Origin: Sulfurimonadaceae bacterium
GTDB taxonomy: Bacteria; Campylobacterota; Campylobacteria; Campylobacterales; Sulfurimonadaceae
Length of the DNA stretch: 5,021 bases
Reading direction: 5' to 3'
Assembly: GCA_030610325.1 (NCBI GenBank)
Contig: JAUWRZ010000192.1
Coordinates: forward strand, 1 to 5,021
Of the stretch, positions 1-4,662 are shown piece by piece. The notes below the pieces were generated by a model. It did no database searches and had not been told where the DNA came from. It saw only the letters and a list, made by a program, of their open reading frames with translations. A program made the translations under genes and the position numbers. Position 1 is the stretch's first letter; every line of letters begins with the position of its first letter.

Positions 1-1
1 C

Positions 2-178
2 ATCATCGGTGATCTTCAGCAGGCATTGAACGATAAAGGTTATGATGTCGGCGGCGTAGATGGACGCCTTGGACGAGGGACTTATGGTGCACTTGAGAAG
101 TACCAGAAAGAGAACTCGCTGGCAACTGGTGGTATCACTTATGAGACACTGATCGCTCTAGGCATCAAACAAAAGTAA
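2..178 (+). CDS. Peptidoglycan-binding domain protein, C-terminal end only (partial)
   Basis: The first frame that stays open from the left edge (codons from base 2) encodes 58 residues ending in a TAA stop at 176-178. The text reads DLQQALNDKGYDVGGVDGRL, then a GTYGALEKYQKEN stretch and a final ITYETLIALGI. This is the classic peptidoglycan-binding type 1 fold (PG_binding_1): a helix with LQ..L...GY, the turn G.VDG.LG..T, and a second helix with AL..YQ, closing with a short T...L..LGI helix. Such domains usually sit at one end of cell-envelope hydrolases, lytic enzymes or lipoproteins and anchor them to murein. The catalytic or remaining part lies upstream of the window, so the full function cannot be named. 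No gene follows closely on the same strand, so it is probably the last gene of its transcript. Confidence 0.85.
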   Translation: MIGDLQQALNDKGYDVGGVDGRLGRGTYGALEKYQKENSLATGGITYETLIALGIKQK

Positions 179-190
179 GACTCCAACTCT

Positions 191-210
191 CTTCCCTGAT
201 CACAGGGGAG
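191..210 (+). terminator. Hairpin after the peptidoglycan-binding gene, possible terminator
   Basis: CTTCCCTG at 191-198 pairs with CAGGGGAG at 203-210 (eight pairs, one of them G-U) around a four-base ATCA loop, 13 bases after the stop codon at 178. It is placed correctly for transcript termination, but no run of T follows (the next bases are GATAGAAC). It may therefore be a weak or factor-assisted terminator or a 3' stabilising hairpin. The rest of the region to base 259 is pyrimidine-rich and shows no gene. Confidence 0.4.
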
Positions 211-259
211 GATAGAACTACTCACCTTCTACCTATCTATCAGCTCTTCTCTTTACAGA

Positions 260-273
260 TTGACGCTTATCAA
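260..273 (+). promoter_or_regulatory. CRP/FNR-family operator-like dyad upstream of the ygbA-family gene
   Basis: TTGAC at 260-264, four bases GCTT, then ATCAA at 269-273 form a dyad of the shape TTGAY-N4-RTCAA. FNR proteins recognise TTGAT-N4-ATCAA, and HcpR-type nitrosative-stress regulators recognise TTGAC-N4-GTCAA; this site is a hybrid of the two. Its centre, between 266 and 267, lies at -41.5 relative to the start point predicted from the TATAAT box at 296-301 (about base 308). That is the standard position for class II activation by this regulator family. A second perfect dyad, CTTATC-AA-GATAAG (266-279), overlaps it and could be an alternative site. The regulator is not in the window, so its identity is inference. 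Confidence 0.5.
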
Positions 274-295
274 GATAAGATAGGATGATCTGTTC

Positions 296-301
296 TATAA
301 T
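296..301 (+). promoter_or_regulatory. -10 box (TATAAT) for the ygbA-family gene
   Basis: A perfect TATAAT lies just upstream of the gene. No TTGACA-like -35 element stands at the usual 17-base spacing (bases 273-278 read AGATAA), which fits an activator-dependent promoter using the dyad at 260-273. Transcription would start near 307-309, at or one or two bases before the ATG at 309, so the message would be essentially leaderless. Confidence 0.55.
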
Positions 302-308
302 CTGCAGC

Positions 309-680
309 ATGACATTTGAGAAATATACCACAGAACTGACTACACTTACCAAGTTTGTCGAATACTACTGCAACGATCACCATAGCGATATCCCCAGAAA
401 GTCTCAGAGTATCACCTTGAAGTATGCCGGTGAACGCTCAGAACCTCTTGAGGCAGTACTTTGTGACGAGTGTGCCGAGATGGTGATGTATGGGATGGCA
501 AGACTTCAGGGATGTCCCTTTGATGACAAACCAAAATGCAGAAAATGTCCCAATCCCTGTTATGAACGCCCTATGTGGAAAAAGCTGGCCAAGATCATGC
601 GTTACAGTGGGGTTAGGTTCGGATTGGAAAAAGTACGTACAGCGATGCGTTTTTGGGAAGTCGAGACGACGGCTTCTTAA
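309..680 (+). CDS. ygbA: YgbA-family (nitrous oxide-stimulated promoter family) cysteine-rich protein
   Basis: This 123-residue protein matches the YgbA_NO family. Seen in it are an N-terminal helix with YYCNDHH (residues 19-25, C21), LCDEC with C52 and C55, a CPF motif at C69, the cluster KCRKCPNPCYE with C77, C80 and C84, and the family's signature MRYSG near residues 97-101. Family members are about 100-120 residues, so it is full length. The many conserved cysteines suggest metal or iron-sulfur binding. In Escherichia coli ygbA belongs to the NO-sensing NsrR regulon; the biochemical role is not firmly settled, so an NO-stress role here is inference. An ATG at 285 would add eight residues (MICSIICS) but lies upstream of the TATAAT box and outside the family's start. 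I chose 309, which has no Shine-Dalgarno but would be the 5' end of a leaderless mRNA. Confidence 0.85.
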   Translation: MTFEKYTTELTTLTKFVEYYCNDHHSDIPRKSQSITLKYAGERSEPLEAVLCDECAEMVMYGMARLQGCPFDDKPKCRKCPNPCYERPMWKKLAKIMRYSGVRFGLEKVRTAMRFWEVETTAS

Positions 681-703
681 AAGGGGAGAAGCCCTTGTTT
701 TCT
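671..703 (+). terminator. Intrinsic terminator overlapping the end of the ygbA-family gene
   Basis: GGCTTCT at 671-677 pairs perfectly with AGAAGCC at 687-693 (seven pairs, nine-base loop), followed by the T-rich tract TTGTTTTCT at 695-703. The left arm encodes the last residues of the YgbA-family protein, and the TAA stop (678-680) is the first three bases of the loop. On the opposite strand the hairpin is followed by GTCGTCTCG rather than T's, so it mainly serves the plus-strand gene, though it might slow polymerase coming from the convergent metF-like gene. Confidence 0.75.
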
Positions 704-1622
704 AACGTAAGATCTCTTTTGCTATCTTAAACTGATTGGCGGTCATAAGGTGGATCTTCGGATGAAGAGCTTTAAGGTCATCAAAGAGCTGCTTACTCAG
801 ATCAAAGCCTACTTTATACTCCTCCTCCGGTGATATCTCATGGGCCTTTCGCAGGGACTCTATCCAGTTTGAAGGGACATTGATACCCGGGACATGGGAC
901 GCAAGGAATTGTGCAGTACGAAGCTTGGTGATAGGGAAGATACCGAGGATCAAAGTACTCTCTCTTCTCTCCTCACTCTCGGCTTTCGCATTTTCCAGCA
1001 ATTCCAAAAGCAGCTCGGCGTTCTCGACATCATAGACTGGCTGGGTGATGATGCCCTGTGCACCATGAGCCATCTTCTTGAGCATCTTCTTCTGTAGTGT
1101 CTTCGGGTTTTTGGCATAGGAGTTGATGACTGCAAAAGGGTAGATGGGCTCTGGCTGCTCAGCCAGTGGTTTACCTGCATAGTCGATGCCGCTGTTAAAA
1201 CAGGAGATCATATCCAGCAGAAGCGAGCTGTCACTCTCAAATACCCCTTTGGAGTGGGGCTGGTCAGAGATCTTTGCGGGGTCTCCGGTAAGGGCCAGGA
1301 TGGCGCGGACATCTACCTCATTGGCACCGAGCAGATCTGACTGCAGGGCGATACGGTTACGGTCGCGCATACTCATCGTGGCGATGACTGGCTTGTCAAA
1401 ACGGTCTTGCAGCATCTTAGCCGCGAAAAGTGCGTTGTACTTCAGCTTGGCAAGGGGGTTGTCAGTAGTACTGAAAGCATCCACATCTTTCTCCAGCTCC
1501 AGTGCCGCGATCCTCTCTATGATCGGAGCGAACCTGGGTGAGTGCGAAGGGGTGGTCTCGAGTGTGATGTAGGTGCCGTTGTGTAGTCTGTCGATGAGTT
1601 GTTCAAACACGTAAAAGTCCAT
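702..1622 (-). CDS. metF: Methylenetetrahydrofolate reductase family protein (MetF-like)
   Basis: The product reduces 5,10-methylene- to 5-methyltetrahydrofolate with an FAD cofactor, the step that supplies methyl groups for methionine; it is cytosolic. With the ATG at 1620-1622 it has 306 residues, close to the usual 280-310. Landmarks of the (beta/alpha)8 barrel are YITLETTP with E22 (the position of the acid-catalyst Glu of E. coli MetF), ILALTGDP with D114 (the LALRGD motif that contacts flavin and folate), GIITQPVYD around residue 192, the LGIFPIT loop near 226-232, and HLMTANQF close to the C terminus, matching the family's final HFYTLN-like strand. A GTG at 1658 would add 12 residues, but the gene's TATAAT box (1641-1646, minus) lies inside that extension, so the ATG is preferred. 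It diverges from the classic MetF sequence (for example TGD for RGD), so a specialised one-carbon role or a second MetF elsewhere in the genome is possible. Confidence 0.85.
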   Translation of the reverse strand: MDFYVFEQLIDRLHNGTYITLETTPSHSPRFAPIIERIAALELEKDVDAFSTTDNPLAKLKYNALFAAKMLQDRFDKPVIATMSMRDRNRIALQSDLLGANEVDVRAILALTGDPAKISDQPHSKGVFESDSSLLLDMISCFNSGIDYAGKPLAEQPEPIYPFAVINSYAKNPKTLQKKMLKKMAHGAQGIITQPVYDVENAELLLELLENAKAESEERRESTLILGIFPITKLRTAQFLASHVPGINVPSNWIESLRKAHEISPEEEYKVGFDLSKQLFDDLKALHPKIHLMTANQFKIAKEILR

Positions 1623-1640
1623 TGTGGATATAATTGCGGG

Positions 1641-1646
1641 ATTATA
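1641..1646 (-). promoter_or_regulatory. -10 box (TATAAT) of the metF-like gene
   Basis: Read on the minus strand, bases 1646 to 1641 are TATAAT, 18 bases before the ATG at 1622. The start point would fall near 1634, giving a leader of about 12 bases without a clear Shine-Dalgarno sequence. There is no recognisable -35 hexamer. Confidence 0.5.
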
Positions 1647-1668
1647 ACTAAAGGGCACCCCTAAAACC

Positions 1669-1684
1669 CCTGAATATCATCAGG
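1669..1684. promoter_or_regulatory. Small dyad between divergent metF-like and serB promoters, possible operator
   Basis: CCTGA at 1669-1673 and TCAGG at 1680-1684 form an inverted repeat with a six-base spacer. It lies just upstream of the serB -10 box and about 25 bases upstream of the opposing metF -10 box, so a protein bound here could act on both promoters. The arms are only five bases long, so chance is a real alternative. Confidence 0.25.
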
Positions 1685-1687
1685 CGT

Positions 1688-1693
1688 TATAAT
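1688..1693 (+). promoter_or_regulatory. -10 box (TATAAT) of the serB operon
   Basis: A perfect TATAAT stands 27 bases before the serB ATG. Transcription would start near base 1700. GGAAG at 1709-1713 is the Shine-Dalgarno sequence for the ATG at 1721. No good -35 hexamer is visible, which is common for housekeeping promoters of Campylobacterota. Confidence 0.55.
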
Positions 1694-1720
1694 GGTGACC
1701 CCAAGATTGGAAGATTACTG

Positions 1721-2344
1721 ATGAGATTGTGTGTATTTGATTTTGACTCGACATTGATGGATGGTGAGACGATCGACTTCTTTGCCGAGGAGCTGGGTAT
1801 CGGTCCAAGAGTCGCGGCGATAACAGAACGGGCTATGAGCGGAGAACTTGATTTTTTCGAGAGTCTGCAGGAGCGTGTGGGACTGCTGAAAGGGCTTGAG
1901 TACAAAAAGGTCGAAGAGATAAGCCACTCACTGCCTTATATGCCCGGTGCGATAGAGACCATAGCTGAGTTGAAAAAGATGGGCATGACCGTCGTCTGCT
2001 TCAGCGGAGGCTTCCGTACAGCGACGACGTATGCCAAAGATATCCTTGGTTATGATGCGGACTTCTCCAACTCGCTTCACCATAAAGATGGTCATCTGAC
2101 AGGACTTGTCGGCGGCGACATGATGTTCAACTGGTCCAAAGGTGACATGCTTATACGTCTACAGGATATCTTGGGCGTAAGCGAAGAGGAGACGATGGTC
2201 GTGGGTGATGGTGCTAATGATCTCTCCATGTTCGCTCATGCCGGGACGAGAGTGGCCTTTTGTGCCAGAGAGGTCTTGAGAAAAGAGGCCAATATTATTA
2301 TAGAGAAGAAAGATATGAGCGAACTGCTCGGAAGGTTGATGTAG
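1721..2344 (+). CDS. serB: Phosphoserine phosphatase
   Basis: The enzyme hydrolyses O-phosphoserine to serine, the last step of the phosphorylated serine pathway, in the cytosol with Mg2+. All haloacid dehalogenase motifs are present in the 207-residue protein: motif I FDFDSTL with the nucleophile D7 and the general acid D9, E16 in DGE (substrate-binding glutamate of the family), R52 in ERVGLLKG (substrate-binding arginine), motif II SGGF at 95-98, motif III lysine K140 in WSKGD, and motif IV VGDGANDL with D163 and D167. The length fits the short SerB type (about 210 residues) without the N-terminal ACT extension of the E. coli enzyme. The start has a GGAAG ribosome site at good spacing and puts motif I at residues 6-12, as usual. 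Its stop overlaps the start of the next gene, so the two form an operon. The metF-like gene, also in one-carbon metabolism, diverges from it. Confidence 0.93.
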   Translation: MRLCVFDFDSTLMDGETIDFFAEELGIGPRVAAITERAMSGELDFFESLQERVGLLKGLEYKKVEEISHSLPYMPGAIETIAELKKMGMTVVCFSGGFRTATTYAKDILGYDADFSNSLHHKDGHLTGLVGGDMMFNWSKGDMLIRLQDILGVSEEETMVVGDGANDLSMFAHAGTRVAFCAREVLRKEANIIIEKKDMSELLGRLM

Positions 2345-2346
2345 TG
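2330..2346 (+). promoter_or_regulatory. Ribosome binding site and overlapping stop/start coupling serB to the next gene
   Basis: GGAAGG at 2330-2335, inside the last codons of serB, lies eight bases before a GTG at 2344-2346. The serB stop TAG (2342-2344) shares its G with that GTG (TAGTG). This fixes the otherwise ambiguous start of the second gene and suggests translational coupling by re-initiation. Confidence 0.65.
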
Positions 2347-2667
2347 TTGGAGAACTCGTTGTGGAAACAGTATGTGACAGATAAGAGTATTCGTGAGGTG
2401 TTGGCAGCTATCTATGGCTGTGACGCTGTTCAGATCGGCGATAATGAGGTCGAGCTCTATGCTACCTTAAAGCGTCATCTGACAAAAAAAGAGCTGCGCC
2501 TGTTTATAATGGTAGAGGCGGGAATAGAGCAGGCAGAGATCGCTGCTGAGCTGAAGATGGATGAGGCTCCGTTTGAGAAAGCAAGACACAAGACCTACAG
2601 TAAGGTCCGTAGCAATAAGATCCAAGACAGTGTACGCACGATCCATAGCGACAGTAAAAATGGATAA
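2344..2667 (+). CDS. Small helix-turn-helix protein, sigma-70 region 4-like, downstream of serB
   Basis: I do not recognise this 107-residue protein as a named gene. Its second half (about residues 46-89) reads LTKKELRLFIMVEAGIEQAE, then IAAELKMDE and a basic helix FEKARHKTYSKVR. That is the pattern of sigma-70 region 4 or LuxR-type helix-turn-helix domains (L..rE..i..l...G.s..EIA..L......v...r.k...K.R). The first 45 residues form a short helical and acidic segment. There is no signal peptide or membrane segment, so it should be cytosolic. No sigma region 2 is present, so it is not a complete sigma factor; it may be a DNA-binding regulator or an RNA polymerase-associated protein. It is co-transcribed and probably translationally coupled with serB. 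The GTG start rests on the ribosome site at 2330-2335; TTG at 2347 is an alternative. Confidence 0.7.
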   Translation: MLENSLWKQYVTDKSIREVLAAIYGCDAVQIGDNEVELYATLKRHLTKKELRLFIMVEAGIEQAEIAAELKMDEAPFEKARHKTYSKVRSNKIQDSVRTIHSDSKNG

Positions 2668-2687
2668 TGATGCCTTGGGGTCATTAT
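2664..2687 (+). terminator. Hairpin at the end of the serB operon, weak terminator candidate
   Basis: ATAATGA at 2664-2670 pairs perfectly with TCATTAT at 2681-2687, and the loop can form two further C-G pairs. The left arm includes the stop codon of the helix-turn-helix gene (2665-2667). No T run follows on the plus strand (AAGATAAG). On the minus strand the hairpin is followed by CCATTTTTAC, but no minus-strand gene is seen here. It may limit read-through into the cytochrome gene. Confidence 0.35.
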
Positions 2688-2707
2688 AAGATAAGTGGAT
2701 ATGACTT

Positions 2708-2737
2708 AACTTTAACTTTAGGGTAATCATATATAAT
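2708..2737 (+). promoter_or_regulatory. Promoter of the cytochrome c gene
   Basis: A perfect TATAAT lies at 2732-2737. Upstream, a six-base periodic T-rich stretch (AACTTT repeated at 2708-2719) takes the place of a -35 hexamer, the kind of periodic T-rich upstream region described for sigma-70 promoters in Campylobacter and relatives. The start point would be near 2744, giving a leader of about 24 bases. GGGAG at 2757-2761 is a good ribosome site six bases before the ATG at 2768. Confidence 0.6.
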
Positions 2738-2767
2738 GGCGGCATTCAAAAATCATGGGAGATATAT

Positions 2768-3097
2768 ATGAAAAAACGTACATCACTTCTTTTTACAGCT
2801 CTTGTAGCTCTGGGAATGTTAAGTTCTACTGCATCAGCAGATGTTAAAAAAGGTCAAAAAGCTTACCTGAAGCAGTGTAAGAAATGTCATGGTAGCGGTA
2901 CTAAGGGTGCAGCGATGAAATCTCAAGACGAGTGGGAAGCGGCATTTGATAATGAGGCTGAGACCTTTGTCGAGTGGCATAAAGGTACTGATGGCGAGAA
3001 ATATTCTAACGGTAAGAAATTCAAAAAGTATGCTCCGCATCTTAAAGAGTTCCTTTTCGAGTACGCTAACGACTCAGGTAACGTCCCTTCTTGCTAA
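2768..3097 (+). CDS. Small periplasmic c-type cytochrome
   Basis: The 109-residue product begins with a clear Sec signal peptide: basic MKKR, a hydrophobic core over residues 6-18, and an ASA|D cleavage site after residue 24. The mature protein of about 85 residues has one haem c attachment motif, CKKCH (C37, C40, with H41 as the proximal haem ligand), directly after a KKGQKAYLKQ helix, as in class I monohaem cytochromes. It would carry electrons in the periplasm. The distal ligand is uncertain: M50 is the only methionine after the haem motif and is close to it, while H71 and H91 are alternatives. The protein ends in a cysteine (C109). It has its own promoter and a strong hairpin after it, so it is probably a single-gene transcript. 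Its partner enzyme cannot be told from this window. Confidence 0.85.
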   Translation: MKKRTSLLFTALVALGMLSSTASADVKKGQKAYLKQCKKCHGSGTKGAAMKSQDEWEAAFDNEAETFVEWHKGTDGEKYSNGKKFKKYAPHLKEFLFEYANDSGNVPSC

Positions 3098-3119
3098 TAA
3101 GCCGATAAAGTATATTTCC

Positions 3120-3139
3120 ACCGGGGAGGACTCCCCGGT
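3120..3139 (+). terminator. Strong GC hairpin after the cytochrome c gene
   Basis: ACCGGGGA at 3120-3127 pairs perfectly with TCCCCGGT at 3132-3139 (eight pairs, six of them G-C) around a GGAC loop, 22 bases after the stop codon. The bases after it are pyrimidine-rich (ATCCACTCCTTCTCAC) and reach five T's only at 3156-3160, so the U tract is imperfect. It is still the most likely 3' end of the cytochrome transcript. Confidence 0.6.
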
Positions 3140-3214
3140 ATCCACTCCTTCTCACTTTTTAGTGCTAGACCACCACTTCTAATATATCAATACGACTCAT
3201 CTTAATACTTAGTC

Positions 3215-3277
3215 TATATTTAACATAGTTTAACATCCATAAAGCTAATATTCCAGCATTAAATGGATCTGAAGGAG
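3215..3277 (+). promoter_or_regulatory. AT-rich leader region of the phospholipase gene with tandem repeat and ribosome site
   Basis: The region between the cytochrome terminator and the phospholipase gene holds no gene. A possible -10 box TATATT lies at 3215-3220. TTTAACAT occurs twice, at 3219-3226 and 3229-3236, exactly ten bases apart, so both copies would face the same side of the helix. AAGGAG at 3272-3277, six bases before ATG 3284, is the best Shine-Dalgarno sequence in the window and decides the start of the gene. The promoter call itself is tentative. Confidence 0.4.
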
Positions 3278-3283
3278 TTGTTT

Positions 3284-4618
3284 ATGGGATCTAGAGAGAG
3301 TAGGGTAGAAACCCGACATAGTAAAGTGATGAAGGGTGTCATCATAGTGATAGCATTACTCTTCTCGCCTGTTGGATCGATAGCAGATGCGTATAATGCG
3401 CAGGAGTACCTTGATAGTGAACGCTATTTTAATGAACAAAGATATGCCAAGGCACTTCCTCTTCTTGAGGAGGAAGCAAAGAAAGGTTCCAAGCCTGCTA
3501 TGTACCGACTTGCGAGTATGTATGAGAACGGTCTGGGTGTTGAGGTAGACTATAAAAAGTCGTCGCACTGGTACAAAGAGGCCGCGTCATCATACAGTTA
3601 TGTCAATACGATGCAGGGGAGTGCAGAAGTAAAAGCCTCCTTTATGACGCAGATTGCCAGTGAAATCGATTCAAGTACCGATAAAGAGGGTGAAGCCTTT
3701 GCCATCGCAAAGATGGATACCAATACGCCAGAGACGAAAAAGCTGGCAGACTCATTCTATAGTGGCGGTTTTTTTGGACTTCAGCCTTATGATACGAACT
3801 ATGTCCTGCCTATCAGTTATGCTACTGAGAAATACCCTAACGTGCTTGCCGATACCAATCGCAATAACTTCACACCGCAACAGCTGGAACAGTATGGTCA
3901 TTATGACAACAATGTCGAGGTCGAGTTTCAGATCAGTCTGAAGAAACCCCTCACTTATGATCTTTTTGGATGGAATGAGTACATCACGGCTGCCTACACG
4001 CAAAAAGTGTGGTGGCAGCTCTACTCCGACTCCGGACCGTTTCGTGAGACGAACTACCTGCCCGAAGTGTTTATGAACATCCCAACATCAGAGTCCGTCG
4101 ATCTCGCCTCTGGTCTTAAAGCCGTCAAGTTTGGATTTCTTCATGAGTCAAATGGCCGTGAAGGGTACCGTTCACGCTCCTGGAACCGTCTTTATCTGAC
4201 CGGATTGTGGCAGTGGGATAATCTTTTTCTGGCATCGCGGATCTGGCATCGGATCTCTGAAGATGAGAAATATGAGGGTTATTATGAAGGAGAGGTAGAC
4301 CCAGCTACGGGTGAAGAAGACAACAACTTTCTCGGTGATGATAATCCAAATATCGAGGACTATCTTGGGTATGGTGATATAAAGATCGACTATCTCTATA
4401 AAGAGCATCAGATAGGATCACTGCTTCGCTATAACTTTGGTTCGGGTGGATCACAAAGAGGGGCTGTCGAAGTCGACTGGTCCTACCCGTTCTTTGATTC
4501 GGAAAACACCTTCTGGTATGCCAAGGTCTTTAGCGGTTATGGAGAGAGTCTCATAGACTATGACCGCTCTGTCACCAAGACCTCATTTGGGTTCTCGTTC
4601 TCACGCGGTCTGTACTAG
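3284..4618 (+). CDS. pldA: Outer membrane phospholipase A (OMPLA) with N-terminal Sel1-type repeat region
   Basis: The 444-residue exported protein hydrolyses phospholipids in the outer membrane. After a long basic N-region comes a hydrophobic signal core (about residues 18-30) and a likely cleavage at ADA|Y near residue 36. Residues about 50-100 carry a TPR-like helix and one good Sel1 repeat (AMYRLASMYENGLGV, then HWYKEAA). From about residue 210 the text follows the OMPLA barrel: TQKVWWQLY, FRETNYLPEVF, then GFLHESNGR and SRSWNR holding the catalytic H287, S289 and N301, with the His-to-Asn distance of 14 identical to E. coli PldA (H142, S144, N156). S297 and R292 match the calcium-site residues S152 and R147. 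DDNPNIEDYLGYG and GYGESLIDY complete the signature. Typical PldA is about 290-330 residues; the excess is the Sel1 region. The AAGGAG site supports ATG 3284 over the in-frame ATG at 3263. Active OMPLA is a calcium-dependent dimer in E. coli; the role of the Sel1 part is unknown. Confidence 0.92.
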   Translation: MGSRESRVETRHSKVMKGVIIVIALLFSPVGSIADAYNAQEYLDSERYFNEQRYAKALPLLEEEAKKGSKPAMYRLASMYENGLGVEVDYKKSSHWYKEAASSYSYVNTMQGSAEVKASFMTQIASEIDSSTDKEGEAFAIAKMDTNTPETKKLADSFYSGGFFGLQPYDTNYVLPISYATEKYPNVLADTNRNNFTPQQLEQYGHYDNNVEVEFQISLKKPLTYDLFGWNEYITAAYTQKVWWQLYSDSGPFRETNYLPEVFMNIPTSESVDLASGLKAVKFGFLHESNGREGYRSRSWNRLYLTGLWQWDNLFLASRIWHRISEDEKYEGYYEGEVDPATGEEDNNFLGDDNPNIEDYLGYGDIKIDYLYKEHQIGSLLRYNFGSGGSQRGAVEVDWSYPFFDSENTFWYAKVFSGYGESLIDYDRSVTKTSFGFSFSRGLY

Positions 4619-4622
4619 TGCT

Positions 4623-4649
4623 CTCAGGAGTGATGATATTTTTCCTGAG
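4623..4649 (+). terminator. Hairpin just after the phospholipase gene
   Basis: CTCAGGA at 4623-4629 pairs perfectly with TCCTGAG at 4643-4649 across a 13-base loop containing TTTT. A second small dyad, GATCTT-GAG-AAGATC (4655-4669), follows. No T run comes after either, so this is a weak terminator candidate or a 3' protective structure. Confidence 0.3.
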
Positions 4650-4662
4650 TCGTAGATCTTGA

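Noticed and set aside
285..308. Upstream ATG at 285 as the start of the ygbA-family gene
   Set aside because: The extra residues MICSIICS do not belong to the family, and the perfect TATAAT box at 296-301 would lie inside the coding sequence.
1186..1572. 128-residue plus-strand open frame inside the metF-like gene
   Set aside because: It is antisense to a well-supported enzyme gene, is Ser/Arg-rich, and has no recognisable domain.
1623..1658. GTG at 1656-1658 as the start of the metF-like gene
   Set aside because: It would place the TATAAT box (1641-1646) inside the gene; the ATG at 1622 gives a normal family length. A second promoter upstream could still permit the longer form.
2260..2343. 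ATG at 2260 as the start of the helix-turn-helix gene
   Set aside because: It would overlap serB by 85 bases and add a Tyr/Arg-rich tail of shadow composition; the GTG at 2344 has a proper ribosome site.
2946..3182. 78-residue plus-strand open frame crossing the end of the cytochrome gene
   Set aside because: It is out of frame with the cytochrome, Ser/Leu-rich, and runs through the strong hairpin at 3120-3139.
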